From assembly GCA_902767385.1 (NCBI GenBank), contig CACXHA010000018.1:1-6239 (forward strand): DNA of 6,239 nucleotides, given 5' to 3'. The stretch's first letter is position 1. Every line of letters begins with the position of its first letter. The notes below the pieces were generated by a model. That model made no database searches, was not told where the DNA came from, and saw only the letters and a program-made list of their open reading frames with translations. Both the position numbers and the translations under genes were made by a program. Shown here piece after piece: positions 1 to 4,797 of the stretch. The DNA is from an uncultured Elusimicrobium sp. (GTDB lineage Bacteria > Elusimicrobiota > Elusimicrobia > Elusimicrobiales > Elusimicrobiaceae).

Positions 1-60
1 TACCCCAATAATTACCACTACTACTAACAGCTCTGTTAAAGTAAATGCCTTCTTTTTCAT
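1..60 (-). CDS. Type IV pilin / pseudopilin, N-terminal fragment (runs off the left edge)
   Basis: Only the first 20 codons are in the window. They read MKKKA followed by FTLTELLVVVVIIGV, which is the class III signal peptide of type IV pilins and type II secretion pseudopilins: a short basic leader, the cleavage point before Phe, Glu at mature position 5, and the start of the hydrophobic alpha-1 helix. In the family the leader is removed and Phe methylated by prepilin peptidase, and the helix then packs into the fibre core. The residue before the cut is Ala (residue 5) instead of the usual Gly, which is uncommon. The start is supported by a GGAGAGG Shine-Dalgarno sequence on the minus strand (63-69). 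The gene is divergent from the secreted protein at 304-882. Whether it is a major pilin, a minor pilin or a pseudopilin cannot be told from this fragment. Confidence 0.9.
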   Translation of the reverse strand, partial: MKKKAFTLTELLVVVVIIGV

Positions 61-206
61 AACCTCTCCAAGTCAATCGGGCAGGGGCAAAAAGTCCCTG
101 CTCTATCTTTCTGTTTGGATATGTGGAGACAGAAAGAAATCCTTTTAAAACGCTCTAAAACCTTTTATACGGCACGTTTGTTGCGGAGATATCTCCCCCC
201 ATATCC
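61..206 (-). promoter_or_regulatory. Predicted structured 5' leader of the pilin gene
   Basis: If transcription starts near 206, the pilin mRNA has a leader of about 146 nt. Read on the minus strand, its first seven bases GGATATG (206-200) pair perfectly with CATATCC (123-117), and GGAGA (196-192) pairs with TCTCC (129-125) just inside, closing a domain of about 90 nt. Two hairpins compete with or thread through this helix. The first is the 12-bp palindrome GGAGATATCTCC (185-196). The second is a 9-bp stem (137-129 with 114-106) whose loop contains the distal strand. A third hairpin, 101-94 with 88-81 around a TTTTT loop, has one mismatch and sits 11 nt before the Shine-Dalgarno sequence. Two TCTCC copies (189-185 and 129-125) could pair with the GGAGA of that Shine-Dalgarno sequence. 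Direct repeats CCTTTTA at 141 and 161 (plus strand) are exactly 20 bp apart. I recognise no known riboswitch class. Confidence 0.45.
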
Positions 207-212
207 TATCTT

Positions 213-242
213 ACTGTACCAAAAAAAAAAAACAACTGTCAA
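213..242 (-). promoter_or_regulatory. Sigma70-type promoter of the pilin gene
   Basis: On the minus strand there is a perfect -35 box TTGACA (242-237), an 18-nt spacer, and a -10 box TACAGT (218-213) matching four of six consensus bases. The expected start is about base 206. The spacer contains a run of twelve T, so its length is prone to change by replication slippage. The match to the -35 consensus is visible. Promoter activity is inferred. Confidence 0.55.
221..232. repeat. Homopolymer tract A12 (T12 on the pilin strand)
   Basis: Twelve consecutive A on the plus strand lie between the -35 and -10 boxes of the predicted pilin promoter. This is the longest homopolymer I noticed in the window. 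In other bacteria such tracts in promoter spacers drive phase variation of surface structures. That role here is inference. Confidence 0.9.
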
Positions 243-263
243 GTAATTGTATTTTAAATGACT

Positions 264-294
264 TTGTAAAAAGACAACCGCAATTTGCTATACT
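264..294 (+). promoter_or_regulatory. Extended -10 promoter of the secreted Cys-rich protein gene
   Basis: The -10 box TATACT (289-294) is preceded by TGC (286-288), an extended -10 element. A weak -35, TTGTAA (264-269), lies 19 nt upstream. The predicted start is about base 301, only about three bases before the ATG at 304, so the transcript would be essentially leaderless. Confidence 0.5.
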
Positions 295-303
295 CTATAT
301 AGT

Positions 304-882
304 ATGAAACGTTTATGGCTTTTTATATTACTGCTGGGAACTACGGTTTACGGGGCGGAACCAAAAACCTATAAACCGCAAACTCAGCGCACCCCGGCGC
401 AATACTTATCCACCGATGCCCTCAAAGTAACCGACACTTGCCCCGGCGCAGACATTATCAATTCTTTTAACTGTACTAAAAATCAGCCGGCCGGGTTTAC
501 CTGCTTTGACGTGTACCGCGTGCAAGGGGACCCCATGGATAAGGACCGCTATACGCTTTTAGACCAAACCCTCACTACCGAAGAGGTCACCGCGGAGCCC
601 AAATGCAATTTTGACGGGGAACTAACATGCGAGCATTTCCTGCAAGCACTCAAATACAATTTGGACTTTTCGTGGTTTATTGCCAATTTCCCTTCTTCTT
701 CGTTCCCGGAGTGCGGAAAAACCTATACTTGTACCCGCATTGCGTGTTGGAAAACGCTGCAAGACACTTCTTACGGGGCCCCGCAAGCCCAAAAACTATC
801 CTGCGTATTTAAAAAGAACCAAATTTATTTTTTAGGATCTCAAATCACGTGTGAGGATAAAAACGCCCCCTCTAAAAAGTAA
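304..882 (+). CDS. Secreted cysteine-rich protein of unknown family
   Basis: The product is 192 aa. Residues 1 to about 18 form a Sec signal peptide: basic MKR, a hydrophobic LWLFILLL core, and a small-residue cleavage region near VYGA. There is no lipobox Cys, so the protein is probably soluble in the periplasm or outside the cell. The mature part holds ten cysteines (46, 57, 67, 101, 109, 137, 143, 148, 167, 183). The even number in an exported protein suggests disulfides. There are no further membrane segments, and the C-terminus is Lys-rich (DKNAPSKK). I do not recognise a family or catalytic motif. The ATG has no Shine-Dalgarno sequence and follows the -10 box by nine bases. No terminator lies between this gene and the next one, which is in the same reading frame 27 bases downstream, so read-through into the pterin operon is possible. 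Confidence 0.75.
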   Translation: MKRLWLFILLLGTTVYGAEPKTYKPQTQRTPAQYLSTDALKVTDTCPGADIINSFNCTKNQPAGFTCFDVYRVQGDPMDKDRYTLLDQTLTTEEVTAEPKCNFDGELTCEHFLQALKYNLDFSWFIANFPSSSFPECGKTYTCTRIACWKTLQDTSYGAPQAQKLSCVFKKNQIYFLGSQITCEDKNAPSKK

Positions 883-892
883 TGCCCCAAGT

Positions 893-902
893 TTGTTATA
901 AT
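893..902 (+). promoter_or_regulatory. Extended -10 promoter heading the pterin operon
   Basis: TTGTTATAAT contains a perfect TATAAT (897-902) preceded by TGT, an extended -10. No convincing -35 is seen at the right distance. The predicted start falls at about 908-910, on or beside the ATG at 910, and there is no Shine-Dalgarno sequence, so the operon mRNA may be leaderless. Confidence 0.55.
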
Positions 903-909
903 ATGGTGT

Positions 910-1653
910 ATGCTTTTTATCCATTTTAAAACACTTTTTTCGTTCAAATTTTACCATCGTTTAGCTCAATTAAGTGCCAAACAAGCCGCCGCCTTTGCGG
1001 GTTACTTATTTGTATTGTCTGTCCTTATCGTGTTCTTTTTTACGGGAACCCTGCTAAAACGGAATTTACCGCTATTTTTAAAAAATTTCCCGCAAATTAC
1101 CTTTGAAAAAGGCGTTTTAACGGCTCCGCAAGAACCTGTTTCTGCACCTATCCCGGGTACCGATTTTAAAATTGTGTTTGACGCGGCCGCCCAAATGCCT
1201 CCGTCGGCCGAAGAACTAATTAAGCAAAACGCCGTTGCCTGGGTGCACCAAAACAATGTCTATATCCCCTCGCAAGACACCTTACAAATCCAAAAATTAC
1301 CCCCTACGCTTAACTTTACCTCTTCGCAAGAAGTGCTAAATAAATATGCGCCCACGCTTTCAGCCTCCTTGCGCGCAGCATTTTTCATTACCTCTTTCTT
1401 GTTTTTAGCCCTCTTATTACTTTATGAATTTGGCCTGGCACTATGTGTTACTTTATTTTTTAATATTTTTCATCATGGGTTTTTCACAAAAATCATGATG
1501 CTTAAACTAGCTGCCTTTTTATTGGGGCCGCTCACAACGTTATTTTGGTTGCGTTTATGGATTCCTATCCCATTATTTACGCTGGCCCAAGTTTTACTCT
1601 GTATTATTTACGTCCAACAAATTTTTAATACCAAGTCCGAGGTTTTACCATGA
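910..1653 (+). CDS. DUF1189-like integral membrane protein
   Basis: The product is 247 aa. The layout is a short cytoplasmic N-terminus rich in Phe and Lys, membrane segment 1 (about 28-49), an outside domain of about 100 residues (50-153), then a hydrophobic C-terminal half with segments near 154-185, 198-218 and 220-239. The outside domain has the pattern ITFEKGVL (63-70) followed by a Pro-rich stretch and IVFDA (88-92). That pattern, the FK-F-FY start and the topology resemble DUF1189 proteins, whose function is not established; the assignment is moderate. The gene heads a run of queuosine and folate genes and shares ATGA with queD (1650-1653), so it is probably co-transcribed. A transport or membrane role connected with pterins cannot be shown. 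ATG 910 is the first usable start in this frame after the upstream gene's stop; it lacks a Shine-Dalgarno sequence and lies seven bases after a TATAAT. Confidence 0.7.
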   Translation: MLFIHFKTLFSFKFYHRLAQLSAKQAAAFAGYLFVLSVLIVFFFTGTLLKRNLPLFLKNFPQITFEKGVLTAPQEPVSAPIPGTDFKIVFDAAAQMPPSAEELIKQNAVAWVHQNNVYIPSQDTLQIQKLPPTLNFTSSQEVLNKYAPTLSASLRAAFFITSFLFLALLLLYEFGLALCVTLFFNIFHHGFFTKIMMLKLAAFLLGPLTTLFWLRLWIPIPLFTLAQVLLCIIYVQQIFNTKSEVLP

Positions 1654-1994
1654 AAATTAAACTCATCCGTTCTTTTTCCGCCGCCCACCGCTTGCCCGCT
1701 TATGACGGTCCGTGCCATGATTTGCATGGCCACACTTGGAAGGCCGTATTTGTCATAGAAGGCCCGATACAAAAAGACGGCATGGTGTGCGACTTTAAAG
1801 CAGTCAAAGCGCTATTGGACAGTTACCTGCCCGACCACCAATTTTTAAATGACCTTATGGAAAACCCCACCGCGGAAAATTTAGCCCAGTACTTGTTTGA
1901 TAAAATTTCCCCCGCTTTAGCCACCAGGGGGCTAACGCTAAAAACGCTGGAAATTTGGGAGAGTGATAATGCCGCCGCTATCTTGGAACGTTAG
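1650..1994 (+). CDS. queD: 6-carboxytetrahydropterin synthase QueD
   Basis: This PTPS-fold enzyme of 114 aa converts 7,8-dihydroneopterin triphosphate to 6-carboxy-5,6,7,8-tetrahydropterin, the second step of 7-deazaguanine (queuosine) synthesis in the cytoplasm. The zinc ligands are visible as H13 (SFSAAH) and H26/H28 (LHGH). The catalytic Cys is C22 in the C-x3-HGH motif, followed by the Asp-His pair D62-H63 (PDHQFLND). The substrate-anchoring stretch NPTAENLAQYLF (72-83) and Glu104 (WES) also match E. coli QueD. The length is typical for the short bacterial form. The start overlaps the stop of the membrane protein gene by ATGA, with GAGG seven bases upstream. The next gene, queE, starts inside its last codons. 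All active-site residues are present, so this is the genuine QueD, in contrast to the paralog at 3903-4256. Confidence 0.95.
   Translation: MKIKLIRSFSAAHRLPAYDGPCHDLHGHTWKAVFVIEGPIQKDGMVCDFKAVKALLDSYLPDHQFLNDLMENPTAENLAQYLFDKISPALATRGLTLKTLEIWESDNAAAILER
1957..1963 (+). promoter_or_regulatory. Ribosome binding site that sets the queE start
   Basis: GGGAGAG lies inside the end of queD. Its GGGAG core (1957-1961) is seven bases before ATG 1969. An in-frame GTG at 1963 would overlap the ribosome binding site, so ATG 1969 is the better start. Confidence 0.6.
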
Positions 1995-2562
1995 CGAAAT
2001 TTTTTATTCCGTACAAGGGGAAGGCCGCCATAGCGGTATGCCGGCCGTATTTTTGCGCTTGGCAGGGTGCAGCATGGGGTGCGATTTCTGCGATACGAAA
2101 TACGCTTTTGCCCCCGGTACCCAAATGAACAGTTTACAAATCTTGGTGGAGTTGGCCAAATATCCCAGTAAGGCCGTTGTGGTAACCGGCGGAGAGCCGG
2201 CCGAACAAGATTTGCCCGCACTGATTAACGTATTAAAATCAGCCGGGCATATTGTTCACATTGAAACCAACGGCGCGCACGATTGCGACGTATCCAAAGC
2301 CGATTTTGTTTGTGTGTCCCCCAAAAAAAACGTATCCAAAGAAATGTTACAAAAGGCCGATGTCATTAAACTGGTCATTGGCCCAAAAACCGATTTAAAA
2401 AACGTGGAAAAATATTATAATTATGAAAATGAAAAAACCACGCTCTACTTTCAACCGCTAGACAACTTACAGGAGAACATTGACCTATGCCTACAACTGG
2501 TAAAAAATCATCCCACCGCGCGCCTAAGCGTGCAACTGCACAAGCTCATACACGTAAAATAA
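1969..2562 (+). CDS. queE: 7-carboxy-7-deazaguanine synthase QueE
   Basis: This radical SAM enzyme of 197 aa converts 6-carboxytetrahydropterin to 7-carboxy-7-deazaguanine, the step after QueD. The N-terminus carries SEIFYSVQGEG (9-19), typical of QueE. The [4Fe-4S] cysteines are C34, C38 and C41 in a C-x3-C-x2-C arrangement (GCSMGCDFCDT). SAM-binding elements TGGEP (73-77) and ETNG (99-102) follow, then SPK (117-119). The C-terminus SVQLHKLIHVK is the family hallmark ending. The length is in the usual 195-240 range. The start overlaps queD by 26 nt and the end overlaps folE by 76 nt, so translation of the three genes is probably coupled. QueC, which would make preQ0 next, is not in this window. 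Confidence 0.95.
   Translation: MPPLSWNVSEIFYSVQGEGRHSGMPAVFLRLAGCSMGCDFCDTKYAFAPGTQMNSLQILVELAKYPSKAVVVTGGEPAEQDLPALINVLKSAGHIVHIETNGAHDCDVSKADFVCVSPKKNVSKEMLQKADVIKLVIGPKTDLKNVEKYYNYENEKTTLYFQPLDNLQENIDLCLQLVKNHPTARLSVQLHKLIHVK
2471..2475 (+). promoter_or_regulatory. Ribosome binding site for folE inside queE
   Basis: AGGAG is followed, eleven bases after its end, by ATG 2487. It lies wholly within queE coding sequence and supports the early folE start, hence the 76-nt gene overlap. I saw no ATG or GTG with a ribosome binding site further into the folE frame. Confidence 0.6.
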
Positions 2563-3107
2563 CCGAGGCTCAAGCTTTAGAACATTTGCGTGATTTACTG
2601 GCTTATATCGGCGATGACCCTGTACGCGAAGGACTTTTGGAAACTCCCAAGCGCATTGTAAAAAGCTGGGATAAAATTTTTGGCGGTTATAAGCAAAAAC
2701 CGCAAGACGTGCTTAAAACCTTTGTAGAGGGCTCGTGTGAAGAAATGGTGGTACTCAAAGATATTGAGTTTTACTCCACGTGCGAGCACCATTTGCAACC
2801 CTTCTTCGGCACCATTAGCATTGGCTACTTGCCTAACGGGCGCGTGTTGGGGATTTCCAAACTAGCCCGCCTAGTGGAAGTATTTGCCCGCCGGTTGCAA
2901 ATCCAGGAAAAACTGGTTGCCCAAATTGCGGACAGCTTGATGCAAACCTTGCACCCCCATGGCGTAATGGTAGTCTGCAAAGCCAAACATATGTGCATTA
3001 GTTCACGCGGAATTGAAAAACACAACGCCGTCATGGTCACTAGTGCAATCCGCGGGGCGTTTAACAAATTGGAAGTGCGCAGCGAATTTTTAGAAATGAT
3101 TAAATAG
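2487..3107 (+). CDS. folE: GTP cyclohydrolase I FolE (type IA)
   Basis: FolE opens the imidazole ring of GTP and rearranges the product to 7,8-dihydroneopterin triphosphate, the shared precursor of folate and 7-deazaguanine. In the 206-aa product, DDPVREGLLETPKRI (43-57) is the usual N-terminal signature. The catalytic zinc ligands are C99 and H102 in STCEHH and C170 in HMCISSRG; H101 matches the catalytic His of the E. coli enzyme. ISKLARLVEVFARR (123-136) and QIQEKL (138-143) also match the family. The first 24 residues are a basic, low-complexity extension encoded where the gene overlaps queE in another frame. It is likely disordered and dispensable. The gene sits between the queuosine pair and the folate genes, fitting its role as the branch point. 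The downstream gap to folP is seven bases. Confidence 0.96.
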   Translation: MPTTGKKSSHRAPKRATAQAHTRKITEAQALEHLRDLLAYIGDDPVREGLLETPKRIVKSWDKIFGGYKQKPQDVLKTFVEGSCEEMVVLKDIEFYSTCEHHLQPFFGTISIGYLPNGRVLGISKLARLVEVFARRLQIQEKLVAQIADSLMQTLHPHGVMVVCKAKHMCISSRGIEKHNAVMVTSAIRGAFNKLEVRSEFLEMIK

Positions 3108-3114
3108 AGGTATT

Positions 3115-3906
3115 ATGATGCAGCTGATGGGCATTGTAAATGCCACGCCGGACTCTTTCTATGACGGCAACCCGCAAAATAATTTAGACGCACTTCTTAA
3201 AAAATGTGCGGACTATGTAGCGGACGGAGCCGACATTTTAGACATCGGCGGTGAGTCCACTCGCCCCGGTGCAACCCCTGTGTCCGCGCAAGAAGAACTG
3301 GCCCGCGTACTGCCTTTAATTCAGGCCGCGCACGAAAAATGGCCCAATGTTCCGCTTTCATTGGATACCGTTAAAATCCCCGTAGCCGCCGAAGGCCTAA
3401 AAAACGGCGTTACAATCATTAATGACGTGAGCGGCACACCGGACCTGGAAATGTTTTCTTTAGTCAAAAAACATAACGCTCAAATCGTCATTATGCACAG
3501 CCGCGGCACGCCGCAAACCATGCAAACACTTACTCGGTATGAAGATTTACTCGGTGAAATTAAAGAATTCCTTTTGCAAAAAATTTCTCAGGCACAAAGT
3601 TGCGGCCTAAGTAAAGAACAAATCATCATAGATGTCGGCTTTGGTTTTGCCAAAACGCGTGAGCAAAATTACACACTTTTAAAACATCTAGCCGATTTCA
3701 AAACATTAGGAGTGCGCCTACTGGTCGGCCTTTCCCGCAAAACGTTTTTAGCGCAAAAGCGGGAACTCCCCCCCAAACGCAAAACACAAACGTTGGCAGC
3801 TCATCTAGTAGCTTTGCAAAATGGGGCCGACATCTTACGTGTGCACGACGTGCGCGACACGCGCAAAATTATAGATTTCTATGCCGAGTTGGAGGCCGCA
3901 AAATGA
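3115..3906 (+). CDS. folP: Dihydropteroate synthase FolP
   Basis: FolP joins 6-hydroxymethyl-7,8-dihydropterin diphosphate with p-aminobenzoate to give 7,8-dihydropteroate; it is the sulfonamide target. The family elements occur in order: MGIVNATPDSF (5-15), DIGGESTRPGA (43-53), SLDT (82-85), INDVSG (102-107), MH (127-128), DVGFGFAKT (173-181), LLVGLSRKT (202-210) and RVHDVRDT (242-249). The third-last element has Val where most members have Pro (D-P-G-F-G). At 263 aa it is a compact member that starts almost directly at the first beta strand. Two ATG codons are adjacent (3115 and 3118). AGAGG ending at 3110 is four bases from the first and seven from the second, so the protein may begin at 3118. 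The stop shares ATGA with the next gene. Confidence 0.96.
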   Translation: MMQLMGIVNATPDSFYDGNPQNNLDALLKKCADYVADGADILDIGGESTRPGATPVSAQEELARVLPLIQAAHEKWPNVPLSLDTVKIPVAAEGLKNGVTIINDVSGTPDLEMFSLVKKHNAQIVIMHSRGTPQTMQTLTRYEDLLGEIKEFLLQKISQAQSCGLSKEQIIIDVGFGFAKTREQNYTLLKHLADFKTLGVRLLVGLSRKTFLAQKRELPPKRKTQTLAAHLVALQNGADILRVHDVRDTRKIIDFYAELEAAK

Positions 3907-4256
3907 CTCATGTTTATTTAACCCAATGCGGCAGTTTTACCGCCACTCATCATCACAATGGCACCCTCGCCGAGGGCATGCATACACATACCTTTCACTT
4001 TGAGGCCACTTTTTACGGCCCGCTAAATAAAGAAGGGTACTTCATTGATTTTCGCGTATTGCAAGACTTTTTCGCACGTGAAATTTCCGCACGTCTAAAC
4101 CAAACCGACTTAAATACGCTTTTCAAAAACCCCACCACCGAGGAACTGGCCCTTTATTTATTTCGTACAATCGCTCAAAAATTCCCGGAGTTACACCATT
4201 TAAAAGTAACCGAGGAACCGGACCGATGGATTACACTTTATAAAGGAGATTTGTAA
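3903..4256 (+). CDS. Divergent PTPS-family protein, candidate PTPS-III replacing FolB
   Basis: This 117-aa protein is a paralog of the QueD at 1650-1994 and aligns over its full length. H16 (SFTATH), H27 and H29 match the zinc ligands. PLNKEGYFIDF (40-50), LFKNPTTEELALYLF (73-87) and Glu104 also align. The catalytic Cys of QueD is absent. The motif is E24-G-M-H27-T-H29, an E-x-x-H-x-H pattern. In Plasmodium and several bacteria, PTPS-III enzymes with Glu in this region make 6-hydroxymethyl-dihydropterin straight from dihydroneopterin triphosphate and replace FolB. Its place between folP and folK, with no folB seen, supports this role. It is odd in two ways: the Gly of HGH is Thr, and the QueD Asp-His pair aligns with N66-Q67. 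It could therefore be a divergent PTPS-III or a relative with another reaction. GGAGG sits seven bases before the ATG, which overlaps the folP stop. Confidence 0.8.
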   Translation: MTHVYLTQCGSFTATHHHNGTLAEGMHTHTFHFEATFYGPLNKEGYFIDFRVLQDFFAREISARLNQTDLNTLFKNPTTEELALYLFRTIAQKFPELHHLKVTEEPDRWITLYKGDL

Positions 4257-4754
4257 GTGGCCAAAGTTATTTTAGCCCTCGGCAGCAATGTGGGGAACCC
4301 CAAAGAAAATTTGGACCATGCCGTAGCTGCGCTTGCTTCTATCGGTACCGTACAAGAAGTAGCCCCCTATATTTTATCCAAGCCCGAAGGGTACCCTTAT
4401 CAAGCGGATTTTGTAAATACCGTACTCATTTTGCAGACCCAGTTGGCCCCCATGCCCCTTTTACGCGCCCTCAAAAAACTGGAAAAAGACTTAGGCCGTA
4501 CCCCCTCTTTTACCAATGGGCCGCGCCTCATAGATTTGGATATTCTGTTTTATGACGATAAGATTATATTTGAAGATGCCCAAGACTATACCCTTTTTAT
4601 CCCTCACCCCCGTCTACAGGAACGGGAATTTGTGTTGAAACCACTTTCGTATATTCTGCCGGACTTTGTACACCCCAAACTAAATGAGCCCATTTATATG
4701 CTTTACCGCAAACTAATTAAAAAAAAGGGTTTACCAACTTGCCAGATTTTGTAA
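4257..4754 (+). CDS. folK: 6-hydroxymethyl-7,8-dihydropterin pyrophosphokinase FolK
   Basis: FolK transfers pyrophosphate from ATP to 6-hydroxymethyl-7,8-dihydropterin, making the substrate of FolP. The 165-aa product begins with the typical ILALGSNVGNPKENL (5-19). The signature GPRLIDLDILF (88-98) contains D93 and D95, matching the magnesium-binding Asp pair of the E. coli enzyme, and R90 matches its conserved Arg. IPHPRLQEREFVLKPL (115-130) is the second conserved block. FVNTVL (52-57) matches the pterin-binding strand. Translation starts at GTG, immediately after the stop of the PTPS gene (no gap), with AAAGGAG eight bases upstream (4242-4248). It is the last gene of the tightly packed operon. 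No hairpin terminator follows, and the downstream lipoprotein gene starts 43 bases later. Confidence 0.95.
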   Translation: MAKVILALGSNVGNPKENLDHAVAALASIGTVQEVAPYILSKPEGYPYQADFVNTVLILQTQLAPMPLLRALKKLEKDLGRTPSFTNGPRLIDLDILFYDDKIIFEDAQDYTLFIPHPRLQEREFVLKPLSYILPDFVHPKLNEPIYMLYRKLIKKKGLPTCQIL

Positions 4755-4757
4755 AAT
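4730..4757 (+). promoter_or_regulatory. Possible promoter of the lipoprotein gene
   Basis: TTTACC (4730-4735) and TAAAAT (4752-4757) are 16 nt apart, overlapping the end of folK. The predicted start at about 4764 would leave a leader of about 34 nt including the Shine-Dalgarno sequence. The boxes are only moderate matches. Co-transcription with folK is also possible because no terminator intervenes. Confidence 0.35.
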
Positions 4758-4781
4758 AGTAAGGAAGATGTACATTTTAAT

Positions 4782-4787
4782 AAGGAG
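4782..4787 (+). promoter_or_regulatory. Ribosome binding site that sets the lipoprotein start
   Basis: AAGGAG is followed ten bases later by ATG 4798, which begins a textbook lipoprotein signal peptide. An in-frame ATG at 4768 would add ten residues (MYILIRRTHN) ahead of that signal and lies upstream of this site, so it is not preferred. Confidence 0.75.
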
Positions 4788-4797
4788 AACGCACAAC

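Noticed and set aside
61..206. A cyclic di-GMP (GEMM-type) riboswitch before the pilin gene, a common arrangement
   Set aside because: The conserved GEMM core elements, such as CACAGGGCAAACC and GGUAGGUAGCGGGG, are not present on the minus strand; only generic competing helices are seen.
1602..1607. TATTAT near the end of the membrane protein gene as an internal promoter for queD
   Set aside because: No -35 at proper spacing and no TGn just before it; the ATGA coupling makes a separate promoter unnecessary.
1963..1968. GTG start for queE
   Set aside because: It overlaps its own ribosome binding site; ATG 1969 has correct spacing and gives the expected QueE N-terminus.
3903..4256. Calling this gene a second queD or a folB
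   Set aside because: The catalytic Cys and the Asp-His pair of QueD are missing, while the zinc His pattern and full-length alignment with QueD show a PTPS-family protein.
4768..4797. Upstream in-frame ATG adding ten residues to the OmpA-domain lipoprotein
   Set aside because: It would put charged residues ahead of a textbook lipoprotein signal and lies before the AAGGAG that serves ATG 4798.
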